Positions 26,323 through 35,116 of a DNA stretch of 64,000 bases are shown here, one piece after another. The notes under the pieces are model-generated. The model saw nothing but the letters and a program-made list of their open reading frames with translations, did not search any database and was not told where the DNA came from. Position 1 is the first letter of the stretch. Each line of letters starts with the position of its first letter. A program made the translations under genes and the position numbers. The stretch is from Leisingera sp. M658 (GTDB taxonomy: Bacteria > Pseudomonadota > Alphaproteobacteria > Rhodobacterales > Rhodobacteraceae), in contig NZ_CP083546.1 in the NCBI RefSeq assembly GCF_025144145.1, forward strand, positions 2,868,501 through 2,932,500, written 5' to 3'.

Positions 26323-26396
26323 GGTATACGGCATTCCAGCCAGCCTGACTCGGTTCAGGCGAGCCCGAGTGACATTTAATCAACCGAGATCGCCCC

Positions 26397-26564
26397 ATGC
26401 CGACCAGAGACAACCGCCACCGCGGCCCGCAGACCCAAGAGCTGGAGCCCGAGGACATGCGCCAATTGTGGCCGCAGGTTTTTGCGCCCTCCGGCGCTCT
26501 GTCCGGTTTTTGTCTGGAATGGCTTCTGGACAGGGCGGAATTCAGCAATGGGCGGAAGATATGA
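26397..26564 (+). CDS. Small ORF (55 aa) overlapping hemP start
   Basis: An ORF of 55 codons, MPTRDNRHRGPQ..., has the C-terminal segment LWPQVFAPSGALSGFCLEWLLD and ends in NGRKI. Its TGA overlaps the hemP ATG as ATGA, as expected for translational coupling. Composition is charged in the first half and hydrophobic later. The ribosome site is weak. I do not recognise a family. It may be a real small protein of the haem/iron operon or a leader ORF that couples translation to hemP. Confidence 0.5.
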   Translation: MPTRDNRHRGPQTQELEPEDMRQLWPQVFAPSGALSGFCLEWLLDRAEFSNGRKI

Positions 26565-26740
26565 ACCAGATTGCCTCCAAGCCGGTGCCGGCCAACGCCA
26601 CCACCGCAACCACCGAAGTGTTCCCCACCTACCACGCCGAGGACCTGACCCGCGGCGGCGTGCAGGCCCGTATTCTGCTGAACGGGCAGATCTATTCGCT
26701 GCGCATCACCCGCGCAGGCAAGCTGATCCTGACCAAGTGA
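26561..26740 (+). CDS. hemP: HemP/HmuP family haemin uptake protein
   Basis: The 59-residue protein ends in the HemP signature: a LLNGQIYSLRITRAGKLILTK type C-terminus (split here as LLNGQIYSL and ITRAGKLILTK). HemP/HmuP family members help express or run haem uptake systems. An ATG at 26561 with GGAAG 5 bases upstream is used. The block carries no TonB receptor or ABC haem importer, so those must be elsewhere. Confidence 0.85.
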   Translation: MNQIASKPVPANATTATTEVFPTYHAEDLTRGGVQARILLNGQIYSLRITRAGKLILTK

Positions 26741-26750
26741 GCGGACGGCC

Positions 26751-27230
26751 ATGAGCATTGCGCACCCTTCCCCCCGCGGCGGCGTGACCGTCGGCACCCT
26801 GTCCGAGCTGCCGCCGCTGGAAGCCGGCGCGGTGATCTATCTGCGCCACTGGTTTTCCGGCGCCGAGACCCGCGACCAGATGCGCCGGGACTTCGAGGTG
26901 AACTTCGGCCCCGAAATGGCCGAAGCCGCGTTTGAGGCATTTGGCTATCTCTGCAACTTCTGCGCCACCCATGGCCGCCGCCCGCTGGTGCGCCACGGCA
27001 TGACCTGTAAATGCCTGGGCGCGGATGAAAACTGCTTTGCCAATCTTCTGGCCTGTGCTGCCGAAGGCCAGCAGGACGATGCGCAAATCCTTGCCTCGCT
27101 GATCGTCACCCCGCGCAAGGCGTCCGAGCTGACCCGGCTGGCATCTGACTGCGGCCTGCTGCTGCAACAGATCATGACGCCGCGCCCGCCGCTGCAACCG
27201 GCCCGGCCTGCTACCGCCACCCTCCACTGA
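26751..27230 (+). CDS. Conserved hypothetical protein, Cys-rich, next to hemP
   Basis: A 159-residue protein with no recognised domain. The central part has a cysteine set, CNFC (about 64-67), MTCKC (about 84-88) and CFANLLAC (about 95-102), that could bind a metal or an iron-sulfur cluster. It follows hemP by 10 bases and precedes the imelysin gene by 28, so it should be in the same transcript. A role in haem/iron handling is inference from position only. Confidence 0.6.
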   Translation: MSIAHPSPRGGVTVGTLSELPPLEAGAVIYLRHWFSGAETRDQMRRDFEVNFGPEMAEAAFEAFGYLCNFCATHGRRPLVRHGMTCKCLGADENCFANLLACAAEGQQDDAQILASLIVTPRKASELTRLASDCGLLLQQIMTPRPPLQPARPATATLH

Positions 27231-27258
27231 ATTCACTATAGAACTAAGGACTTAGCTG

Positions 27259-28527
27259 ATGAAATCCCTGTTTCTCACGGGCACTGCCCTTGCCGGTCTC
27301 GCCTTTGGCGCCACCACAGCCTTTGCCGCCGACAAGGCCGCGGTGCTGACCAACTATGCCAATATCGCCGAGGCCAAATACCAGGACAGCCTGGCCACCG
27401 CGCAGGTGCTGAAAGCCGCTGTTGACGCGCTGGTCGCACATCCGTCGGCTGAGAACCTGGAAGCTGCCCGCGCCGCCTGGATCGCCGCCCGCGTGCCCTA
27501 TCAGCAGTCCGAAGTCTTCCGTTTCGGCAATGCCATTGTCGATGACTGGGAAGGCAAGGTGAACGCCTGGCCGCTGGACGAAGGACTGATCGACTATGTT
27601 GACGCCTCTTATGGCGGCCCGACCGACGAGAACACCCTGGCATCGCTGAACATCATCGCCAATCCCAGCTTCGAGCTGTCCGGCAAAGCCATCGACGCCG
27701 CCAAGATCACCCCGGAGCTGCTGGAAGGCGCCCTGCATGAGGCCGACGGGGTAGAAGCCAACGTCGCCACCGGCTACCACGCCATTGAATTCCTGCTGTG
27801 GGGCCAGGACCTGAAGGGCACCGAACACGGCGCCGGCGACCGCCCCTGGACCGACTACGCTGCGGGCGATGCCTGCACCGGCGGCAATTGCGACCGCCGC
27901 GGCGAATACCTGCAGGCAGCAACTGAGCTGCTGATCAATGACCTGGAATGGATTGCTGCCCAGTGGAGCGCCGAAGGCGAAGCCCGCACCACGCTGCTGG
28001 GCGATGAAAACGCCGGCATCACCGCGATGCTGACCGGCATGGGCTCGCTGTCTTATGGCGAGCAGGCGGGCGAACGGATGCGCCTGGGCCTGATGCTGAA
28101 CGACCCGGAGGAAGAACATGATTGCTTCTCCGACAACACCCACAACAGCCACTACTACGACGGGTTGGGCGTGCAGAACGTCTATCTGGGCGAATATGTG
28201 CGCGTGAACGGCGAGCTGGTCTCGGGCGCGTCGCTGGCCGATCTGGTGGCCGCCAAGGACGCGGATCTGGACATCGAGATGCGCAGCAAGCTGGCGGGCA
28301 CCATGCAGGCCCTTGGCCGGATCAAGACCGCAGCCGAAGCAGGCCTGTCCTACGACCAGATGCTGGCCCAGGGCAACAAAGCGGGCGAAGCGCTGGTAAT
28401 GGGCGGTGTCAACGGTCTGATCGACCAGACCCGCTCCATCGAACGGGTGGTCTCTACCCTGGACCTGGGCGGCGTTGCCATCGAAGGCTCTGACAGCCTT
28501 GACAATCCCTCGGCAGTCTTCGAATAA
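27259..28527 (+). CDS. Imelysin-family (M75) periplasmic iron-regulated protein
   Basis: The 422-residue protein has a signal peptide (about 1-23, LAGLAFGATTAFAA) and an imelysin domain with GxHxxE as GYHAIEFLLWG near residue 172. The family includes IrpA and the EfeO iron-uptake proteins and is iron-related. A Cys pair (ACTGGNC, near residue 210) and CFSDNTHNSHY are also seen. It is the first of two imelysins in this block and is followed by a hairpin and the porin-like gene. Confidence 0.85.
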   Translation: MKSLFLTGTALAGLAFGATTAFAADKAAVLTNYANIAEAKYQDSLATAQVLKAAVDALVAHPSAENLEAARAAWIAARVPYQQSEVFRFGNAIVDDWEGKVNAWPLDEGLIDYVDASYGGPTDENTLASLNIIANPSFELSGKAIDAAKITPELLEGALHEADGVEANVATGYHAIEFLLWGQDLKGTEHGAGDRPWTDYAAGDACTGGNCDRRGEYLQAATELLINDLEWIAAQWSAEGEARTTLLGDENAGITAMLTGMGSLSYGEQAGERMRLGLMLNDPEEEHDCFSDNTHNSHYYDGLGVQNVYLGEYVRVNGELVSGASLADLVAAKDADLDIEMRSKLAGTMQALGRIKTAAEAGLSYDQMLAQGNKAGEALVMGGVNGLIDQTRSIERVVSTLDLGGVAIEGSDSLDNPSAVFE

Positions 28528-28564
28528 GGCATAGCAACGTAATAACATAACAGAATCAAAATGA

Positions 28565-28597
28565 AGGGACCTGGCCGCCATCAGCGGCCAGGTCCCT
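28565..28597 (+). repeat. 14-bp hairpin between imelysin and porin-like genes
   Basis: A perfect 14-bp stem (AGGGACCTGGCCGC / GCGGCCAGGTCCCT) with a 5-base loop lies between stop 28527 and the ATG at 28618. There is no T-run. It could be an attenuator or mRNA stabiliser that sets different levels of the two proteins. Confidence 0.7.
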
Positions 28598-28617
28598 CAA
28601 CAGAAAGAAGACTCCCA

Positions 28618-29631
28618 ATGAAAATCAAACCCTCCGCGGCGCTGGCTCTCAGCGCGCCCGTTTTCCTGTGCGCAAACGCCGCCCTGGCCCAGGGATTCAG
28701 CTGGGAAGGCGAGATCGAGATCGCCAATGAAAGCGTGCTGTCTTCCGATGACGCCACTGCCGAGATCCGCGACACCTTTGCCGTGATCACCGCTTCCGGC
28801 ACCTATACATTCGGCAATGGTGTGGAACTTTTTGCCACCGTCACCGCCGAGTCGCTGACGGACGCCGCCGATGACCGGACCTTTGATGACATGGGCGTCT
28901 ATATCGAAGAACTCGGCGTTTCCTTTGGTATCGGCAGCGCCACCACCGTCTCAGTTGGTAAACTGCACCCGGTGTTCGGTACCGCCTGGGACGACGCCGC
29001 TGGCTATTTCGGCAGCTCCATCGCCGAAGATTATGAGCTGGTCGAACAGATCGGTATCCTGGCGGACGTAGAGCTGAACGGCGCGGGCACCCTGTCCTTC
29101 GGTGTGTTCTACGCCGATGATTCCGGCCTCAGCCGCTCTGTCGGTTATGACCGCGGCCGCACCGCCACGGCTGACGGCGGCGCCGGCAACACCGGCGAGC
29201 TGGACAACTTTGCCATTCAGTGGACGCAGGAAACCGGCAACACCCGCTACCACATCGGCGCCCGCCACCTGAGCGCAGGCGCCGGCGACGTGGATGACGA
29301 ACAGGGTTTTGTCGCAGGCCTCGCCCATGCCTTTGACGGCGGTTTCGGCCTCTACGGCGAGGTGGCCTCCTTCTCGAACGCTGGCGGTTCGGCGGATGAT
29401 GCGCTGTATGCCACTCTGACCGGCGCCTACACCATCGGCAACGTGACCCTGTCCGGCGGGCTGGTGCATCGCGATCTGGACAGCGCGGGCGAGACCGACC
29501 TGATCACCATCGGCGCAGATTACGAATTTGAAAACGGCTTCACACTGGGCGGCGGCCTGGCCCGCGTCGATGAGGCCGGCACCAAAAGCACCGTCCTGGG
29601 CGTGAACCTGATCATCCCGCTTGGTGCGTGA
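28618..29631 (+). CDS. Porin-like outer-membrane beta-barrel protein
   Basis: The 337-residue protein has a signal peptide (about 1-24, ending AALAQ) and alternating beta strands of the Rhodobacter-type porin pattern (FSWEGEIEI, TFGNGVELFA, ...), with many Gly, Asp and aromatic residues. The C-terminus (GVNLIIPLGA) lacks the usual final Phe. It may be a general or iron-complex porin. The ATG at 28618 lies after the hairpin with AAAGAAG upstream. A terminator follows. Confidence 0.65.
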   Translation: MKIKPSAALALSAPVFLCANAALAQGFSWEGEIEIANESVLSSDDATAEIRDTFAVITASGTYTFGNGVELFATVTAESLTDAADDRTFDDMGVYIEELGVSFGIGSATTVSVGKLHPVFGTAWDDAAGYFGSSIAEDYELVEQIGILADVELNGAGTLSFGVFYADDSGLSRSVGYDRGRTATADGGAGNTGELDNFAIQWTQETGNTRYHIGARHLSAGAGDVDDEQGFVAGLAHAFDGGFGLYGEVASFSNAGGSADDALYATLTGAYTIGNVTLSGGLVHRDLDSAGETDLITIGADYEFENGFTLGGGLARVDEAGTKSTVLGVNLIIPLGA

Positions 29632-29678
29632 GATTTCCCTCGGTGACGTTTGGCATCCCCTGAACAGAACCACACCTC

Positions 29679-29705
29679 GGGGCCGCGTACTGCGGCCCCT
29701 TTTTT
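29679..29705 (+). terminator. Intrinsic terminator after the porin-like gene
   Basis: An 8-bp stem GGGGCCGC / GCGGCCCC with a 5-base loop is followed by six T. It separates the imelysin-porin transcript from bfd-bfr. Confidence 0.9.
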
Positions 29706-29842
29706 GTCAGTCCGGGTCCCGCCCCCGGCATATACCCAAGTATTTTACTCTGGATACCCCTTGAAACCCCAGTAATTCTGTCGGATATATTTCCCAACGG
29801 AATCACTTGGCCTTTGCGCCACTGGGCAAGGACGCGAGCAGC

Positions 29843-30136
29843 ATGATCGTTTGCCACTGCACACAGATCTCGGACCACGACATCCGCGCAGCCATCGACT
29901 GGATGCGAAATGCCGATCCCGAAACGATAATCACCCCTGGCAAGATCTATCACGCCTTGGGGAAAACCGCTGATTGCGGCGGCTGCATGCCGCTTTTCCT
30001 CGACACCATGCGCGCGAATGCTAATCTGGAAGTCCCTGCGCAGCTTCAGAATTTAGGCGCAGGCCGAATTCAGGAGAGTGAATATGCAGGGCGACGCCAA
30101 GGTCATCGACTATCTCAACAAAGCATTGCGACATGA
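29843..30136 (+). CDS. bfd: Bacterioferritin-associated ferredoxin (Bfd)
   Basis: The 97-residue protein has the four [2Fe-2S] cysteines C4, C6, C45 and C48 (CHC and CGGC). Bfd gives electrons to bacterioferritin to release stored iron. The core is about 64 residues; the C-terminal 30 residues are unusual and overlap the first 53 bases of bfr. The chosen ATG at 29843 gives the MIVCHC start. Confidence 0.85.
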   Translation: MIVCHCTQISDHDIRAAIDWMRNADPETIITPGKIYHALGKTADCGGCMPLFLDTMRANANLEVPAQLQNLGAGRIQESEYAGRRQGHRLSQQSIAT

Positions 30137-30572
30137 GCTGACAGCGGTCAGCCAGTACTGGCTGCATTACCGGCTGCAGGACGATTGGGGCCTGGGCAGC
30201 ATGGCCAAGAAAAGCCGCGAGGAAAGCATCGAAGAGATGCAGCACGCGGACAAATTGATTGAAAGGATTTTGTTCCTCGGCGGTCACCCGAACCTGCAAA
30301 AGCTTGACCCGCTACGGATCGGCCAGACCCCGAAAGAAACCCTCGAATGCGACCTTGCCGCCGAAGTGGACGCCCGCGCGCTTTACAAGGAAGCCCGCGA
30401 TGCCTGCAACAAAGCGGGTGACTACGTCACGCAAAAGCTGTTTGAAGACTTGATGGCGGATGAAGAAGGCCACATTGATTTCCTCGAAACGCAGCTTGAA
30501 CTGCACGACCGGATCGGCGCCGAAAACTATGCCCAGCTCAACGCCACCAAGATGGCAGAGATCGAAGACTAA
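30084..30572 (+). CDS. bfr: Bacterioferritin
   Basis: The 162-residue ferritin stores iron and binds haem. Ferroxidase ligands E18, E51, H54, E94, E127 and H130 and the haem axial Met52 are all at standard positions. The ATG at 30084 has GGAGAG upstream. It overlaps bfd at its 5' end and the dihaem oxidase gene at its 3' end. Confidence 0.95.
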   Translation: MQGDAKVIDYLNKALRHELTAVSQYWLHYRLQDDWGLGSMAKKSREESIEEMQHADKLIERILFLGGHPNLQKLDPLRIGQTPKETLECDLAAEVDARALYKEARDACNKAGDYVTQKLFEDLMADEEGHIDFLETQLELHDRIGAENYAQLNATKMAEIED

Positions 30573-32091
30573 ACTGTTTCTGGCTGCCGCATTTGCGGCG
30601 GCCACCCCCGTTGCGGCGCTGGATCTGGCCAGCCAGTATCAGGCAGAACCGCATCTTTCCCCCCTCCCCCGCACCGATGCCGAACGCGCCCGGATTGAGG
30701 CCGTCACCGCTCCGGCCACGGATTTCTCCGCGCCGGAACACTTCGAAGACCTGCCCGCTGGTGCAGCCACTGTGCGTGCGCGGACGGATGACGAGGCGTT
30801 CTCCCAGCACTCCGCCAACCTCAGCTTCGAGCAGGAGCTGGAGTTCAAACTGGGCAACGGGCTGTTCAAGAAGATCTGGGTATTCTCGCCCGCGTCCACT
30901 CTGGCCTCCGACGGGCTGGGACCGCTGTACAATGCCCGCTCCTGCCAGCGCTGCCACCTGAAGGACGGCCGCGGCCATGTGCCGGAGCAGCCGGACTACA
31001 CCTCCACCACCATGTTCCTGCGGGTTTCCGTTTCCGGCCCGGTCCCCGCGGAATTGCAGGAAGTCCATGATTACATCGGCACCGCGCCCGATCCGCACTA
31101 TGGCAGCCAGCTGCAGGATTTCTCCGCCCCCGGCATCGCGCCGGAGTACAAGCTGCAAGTGGAGTACGAGGAATTCGAGGTTGCCCTGAACGGCGGTGAA
31201 GCGGCCACCCTGCGCCGTCCCAGCTACACGGCTGCAAACCTCGGCTACGGCCCGCTGGCCGAAGGCGCCATGCTCAGCCCCCGCGTCGCCCCGCCGATGA
31301 TCGGCCTGGGCCTCTTGGAGGCGATCCCCTCCGCCGATATCCTTGCCCATGCAGATGAGGGTGACACAGACGGCGACGGCATCTCAGGCCGCGCCAATCT
31401 GGTCTGGTCGCGGGAATTCAGCCGGATCATGCTGGGCCGCTTTGGCCTGAAGGCTGGAATGGCGACAGTTCACGAACAATCCGCCGGCGCGTTTTCCGGC
31501 GATATCGGTATCTCCACCCCGCTGTTCCCGGCCCATGCGGGCGAATGCACCGATTTGCAAACCACCTGCCGGACCGCCCCGCATGGCGGCGGTGATTCCC
31601 GTGAAACCGAGATCGACCAGCCGAACATGGATCTGGTCACCTTCTACAGCCGCAACCTCGGCGTTCCCGCACGGCGCAACACCAGCGACGCCCAGGTACT
31701 GCGCGGAAAACAGGTATTCTACGACACCGGTTGTGCGGCCTGCCACGTGCCGAAATACGTGACCCACCGGCTGCAGGACCGCCCCGAGCAGAGTTTCCAA
31801 CTGATCTGGCCCTACAGCGACCTGTTGCTGCACGACATGGGCGAAGGCCTGGCCGACAACCGCCCCGAGGCCCGCGCGACGGGGCGCGAATGGCGCACCG
31901 CGCCGTTGTGGGGGATTGGCCTGACCCAGCAGGTCTCGCCGCGCGCAACCTTCCTGCACGACGGCCGCGCCCGCACCCTGCTGGAGGCCATCCTGTGGCA
32001 CGGCGGCGAGGCAGAGGCGGCCAAAACCGGCGTGGTGGAGCTGCCGCCGGAAGACCGCGCCGCCCTGATCGCCTTTCTGGAGAGCCTCTGA
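30529..32091 (+). CDS. Dihaem DUF1111 (MauG/CCP-related) oxidoreductase
   Basis: The 520-residue protein has a short signal-like segment ([18 protein letters not shown]) and two c-type haem motifs, CQRCH (residue 139) and CAACH (residue 402), in a DUF1111 fold. DUF1111 proteins often sit with imelysins and iron uptake, and a role in iron or metal oxidation or peroxide removal in the periplasm is possible. The ATG at 30529 overlaps the last 44 bases of bfr in another frame; a CTG at 30577 is an alternative start. Confidence 0.8.
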   Translation: MPSSTPPRWQRSKTKLFLAAAFAAATPVAALDLASQYQAEPHLSPLPRTDAERARIEAVTAPATDFSAPEHFEDLPAGAATVRARTDDEAFSQHSANLSFEQELEFKLGNGLFKKIWVFSPASTLASDGLGPLYNARSCQRCHLKDGRGHVPEQPDYTSTTMFLRVSVSGPVPAELQEVHDYIGTAPDPHYGSQLQDFSAPGIAPEYKLQVEYEEFEVALNGGEAATLRRPSYTAANLGYGPLAEGAMLSPRVAPPMIGLGLLEAIPSADILAHADEGDTDGDGISGRANLVWSREFSRIMLGRFGLKAGMATVHEQSAGAFSGDIGISTPLFPAHAGECTDLQTTCRTAPHGGGDSRETEIDQPNMDLVTFYSRNLGVPARRNTSDAQVLRGKQVFYDTGCAACHVPKYVTHRLQDRPEQSFQLIWPYSDLLLHDMGEGLADNRPEARATGREWRTAPLWGIGLTQQVSPRATFLHDGRARTLLEAILWHGGEAEAAKTGVVELPPEDRAALIAFLESL

Positions 32092-33110
32092 TGCGCGCCC
32101 CTGCCCCGTCTCTTGCTCCGTCCCTCGTCCTGGCCTTTGCACTCGCCGCAGCCCCTGCTGCCGCGTCGGAGCTGTCCAGCAGCATCACCGATCAGCTGAT
32201 CCTCCCCGCCTTTCAGGAGCTTGCAGAGGACGCCGAAGCTCTGGCAAAAACGGCCAAGACGGACTGCGATCCGCAGTCCGACTCTCTGCGCGCGGCCTAT
32301 GGCGCCGCCTTCGATGCCTGGATCGCCGCCAGCCATTACCGCTTTGGCCCAACCGAAACAGACAGCCGCGCCTTTGCGCTGGCTTTCTGGCCCGACAGCC
32401 GCAGCAAAACGCCCAAGGCGCTAGGCAATCTGATCCGCAGCGAAGACCCGGACATCTCTGACCCGGCGCAATTCGCCAGCCACTCCATCGCGGCCCGCGG
32501 CTTTTATGCGCTGGAATACCTACTGTATGATCCGCAGCTCTCCGCCGCGGGCAGCGATGATTACCGATGTGCATTGACCCGTGCCATCAGCATCGACATC
32601 GCGGCCACAACTCAATCCATCAATACGGACTGGGAACAGACCTATGCCGCCGAAATGCACAACCCCGCGGACCGCTACCAAAGCGACGAGGAAATCACCC
32701 AGGAACTGCTGAAGGCGCTCAGCACAGGGCTGCAAGTACTGGACGACATGCGCCTTGGCCGCCCGCTGGGGACGTTTCAAAAACCACGCCCCAACCGCGC
32801 TGAGGCCCGCCGTTCGGGACGCAGCCTGCGCCATGTGCTGGTTTCGCTGAACGCGCTGGAGCCATTGGCCCTGGCGCTGGCAGACAGCCGCGCGGATCTG
32901 CAAGCCAAGATCACTGCCGGTTTTGCCAAAGCCCGCAAGAAGGCCGGGACCCTGAACGATCCGGTCTTTGCCGGCGTGGCGGATCCCGCCAGCCGCTTCC
33001 GCATCGAATCCCTGCAGCAGGAGATCAAGAACCTGCGCGCGCTGGTGTCCGGGGAACTGGGCCCGGCCCTGGGTGTTGCGGCTGGCTTCAATTCTCTGGA
33101 CGGCGATTGA
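32091..33110 (+). CDS. Second imelysin-family protein (His-less variant)
   Basis: The 339-residue protein has a signal peptide (about 1-25) and the imelysin fold, but the GxHxxE position reads GFYALEYLLY (about 139-148), so the His is Tyr. It overlaps the DUF1111 gene by one base (TGATG). With the first imelysin and DUF1513 it forms the usual DUF1111-imelysin-DUF1513 set. The missing His suggests a changed or lost metal site. Confidence 0.8.
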   Translation: MRAPAPSLAPSLVLAFALAAAPAAASELSSSITDQLILPAFQELAEDAEALAKTAKTDCDPQSDSLRAAYGAAFDAWIAASHYRFGPTETDSRAFALAFWPDSRSKTPKALGNLIRSEDPDISDPAQFASHSIAARGFYALEYLLYDPQLSAAGSDDYRCALTRAISIDIAATTQSINTDWEQTYAAEMHNPADRYQSDEEITQELLKALSTGLQVLDDMRLGRPLGTFQKPRPNRAEARRSGRSLRHVLVSLNALEPLALALADSRADLQAKITAGFAKARKKAGTLNDPVFAGVADPASRFRIESLQQEIKNLRALVSGELGPALGVAAGFNSLDGD

Positions 33111-33111
33111 C

Positions 33112-34191
33112 ATGGCCACCCGCCGCGGCTTTTTGGCCGGTCTTCTGGCCACAGGCCTGGCCCCGCAGGCCAGTTGGGCCAACGCTGGCAGCCCCGTTTT
33201 CCTGTCTGCGGGCAAGGACGCCAGCGGCGCCTTCCTTCTAGCGGGTCTTACAGAAAACGGCGAAATCCTGTTCCGCCACCCTTTGCCTGCCCGCGGCCAT
33301 GCCGCCGCGGCGCATCCGGTCCGGCCCGAAGCCGTGGCATTCGCCCGCCGTCCCGGCCGCTTTGCCGATGTGATTGACTGCCGCACGGGCACTGCCCTCG
33401 CCCGGCTGGAGCCACCTGCGGGGCATCATTTCTATGGCCACGGCACATTCTCCTCCGATGGCAGCCGCCTGTTCACCACCGAAAACGATTTCGGGAATGC
33501 GCGCGGTGTGATCGGCGTTTGGGATGCAACGGACGGCTACAAGCGCATTGCCGCCTTCGCCTCCGGCGGCATTGGCCCGCACGATATGCTGCTGCGCCGG
33601 GACGCGCCGGGACTGGTCATCGCCAATGGCGGCATTGAGACCCACCCCGATAGCGGCCGCGCCAAACTGAACCTTCCGGACATGCGCCCGAACCTCAGTT
33701 ACTTGGGCTTTGACGGCACCCTGCAGGCGCAAATGGAACTGCCGCAAGAGCTGCATCTGAATTCCATCCGTCACCTTGCCATGCGTGCCGACGGCACCGT
33801 TGGTTTTGCCATGCAATGGCAGGGGGATCCGGGCGAAGCCCTGCCTATCGTGGGCCTGCACCAGCCCGGCAGCACGCCCCGCCTGATGGCCGATGGCGAC
33901 CCGCGGGTGCTGAACCTCAATGGCTATGGCGGCTCCATCGCTTTCTCAGCGGACGGAGCGCAGATCGGTGTCACCTCTCCGCGCGGCGGGGTGCTGCAGG
34001 TGATGGATACCGGAACCGGGGATCTGCTGCAGGAACACCGCATGACGGATGTCTGCGGCCTTGCAATGTCCGATGCAGGCTTTACCGCAAGCACCGGCAG
34101 CGGGCAGTTTTTCGGGGTTTCAGCATCCGGCAAACACCCGCTGCACCGGTCGGATCTGGCCTGGGACAATCACCTGATCCCGCTCACCTGA
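33112..34191 (+). CDS. DUF1513 family protein with Tat-type signal
   Basis: The 359-residue protein begins with a twin-arginine signal (TRRGFLAGLL) and has a beta-propeller-like body with repeated strand motifs (HGTFSSDGSRLFTTEND, IGPHDMLLRRD). The start follows the imelysin stop by one base. DUF1513 proteins are commonly found beside imelysins. Function is unknown; an accessory role in iron uptake is inference. Confidence 0.8.
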   Translation: MATRRGFLAGLLATGLAPQASWANAGSPVFLSAGKDASGAFLLAGLTENGEILFRHPLPARGHAAAAHPVRPEAVAFARRPGRFADVIDCRTGTALARLEPPAGHHFYGHGTFSSDGSRLFTTENDFGNARGVIGVWDATDGYKRIAAFASGGIGPHDMLLRRDAPGLVIANGGIETHPDSGRAKLNLPDMRPNLSYLGFDGTLQAQMELPQELHLNSIRHLAMRADGTVGFAMQWQGDPGEALPIVGLHQPGSTPRLMADGDPRVLNLNGYGGSIAFSADGAQIGVTSPRGGVLQVMDTGTGDLLQEHRMTDVCGLAMSDAGFTASTGSGQFFGVSASGKHPLHRSDLAWDNHLIPLT

Positions 34192-34330
34192 GAAGACACA
34201 GGCTGGCAGCAGTCCCGGCGTGTCCGAAACCGCGCGCCGTTTCGTTTTGCGTATCGTCGAATTCAGGACGAAAACACAAGGTGACATTTCATCCGTACTC
34301 CGCTATGGAATCGCGGTGAAAGGAAAGCAA

Positions 34331-35116
34331 ATGGATGCCACGGCCCGTCAGAACGAAATCATCACCTTGCTGAACCGGCAGGACCGGGTCGAGGTTGACG
34401 ACCTGTCCCAGCGCTTTGGCGTATCTTTACAGACGGTCCGCGCAGACCTGCGCGACCTGTCTGCGCGCGGCGCCTTGTCCCGCGTGCATGGCGGCGCCGT
34501 CCGGATAAGCTCTGCCGCCAGCCAGGGATACGAGGACCGGCGCAAGCTGAACGCAGGCAACAAGCTGGCTATGGCGGCACTGGCGGCTGAGCTGATCCCA
34601 GACAATTGCTCCCTCACTCTTAACATCGGCACCTCAACCGAGCAGGTGGCGCGGGCGCTTTCCGGCCACAGCGGCCTCACTGTGATTTCCAACAATATCA
34701 ATATTATCAACCTGATGATGGGCGGCCAGGCCAAGGAATTGATCCTGGCCGGCGGCACTGTGCGGCAAAGCGACGGTGCTATTGTGGGCGAGGACGCGGT
34801 TGAATTCCTGTCCCGCTACAAGGTCGATTTCGCCGTCATCGGCGCCTCGGCACTGGATCCCGACGGCGCCGTGATGGATCACGACGCCCGCGAGGTTTCG
34901 GTTGCCCGAGCGATCCTGAAAAACGCCCGCCAGCGTGTGCTGGTTTGCGACGGCAGCAAGTTCGCCCGCTCTGCTCCGGTGCGGATCTGCGATGTGGCAG
35001 AGCTGGACGTGGTGATCACCGACCGCCCCGTTCCCAATGAGTTTGCCGAGGCGGCGCAGGCCGCAGGCACCCGGATCCTGACCGCAGGACAAAACGAAAG
35101 CAGCGAAAATGACTGA
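34331..35116 (+). CDS. DeoR-family regulator (GlpR-like)
   Basis: The 261-residue protein has an N-terminal HTH (about 5-57, with DLSQRFGVSLQTVRADLRDL) and the DeoR sugar-phosphate isomerase-like sensor (about 75-245, with LNIGTSTEQVARALSG and a DG/SKF phosphate-site segment). It overlaps glpD by 8 bases, so it is probably the glycerol-3-phosphate-responsive repressor of this locus. The ATG at 34331 starts immediately before the HTH. Confidence 0.85.
   Translation: MDATARQNEIITLLNRQDRVEVDDLSQRFGVSLQTVRADLRDLSARGALSRVHGGAVRISSAASQGYEDRRKLNAGNKLAMAALAAELIPDNCSLTLNIGTSTEQVARALSGHSGLTVISNNINIINLMMGGQAKELILAGGTVRQSDGAIVGEDAVEFLSRYKVDFAVIGASALDPDGAVMDHDAREVSVARAILKNARQRVLVCDGSKFARSAPVRICDVAELDVVITDRPVPNEFAEAAQAAGTRILTAGQNESSEND

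Noticed and set aside
27231-27258. Possible Irr/ICE box before the imelysin
   Set aside because: The ATAGAACTAAGGACTTA stretch shows no clear dyad and contains the ribosome site AAGGAC.
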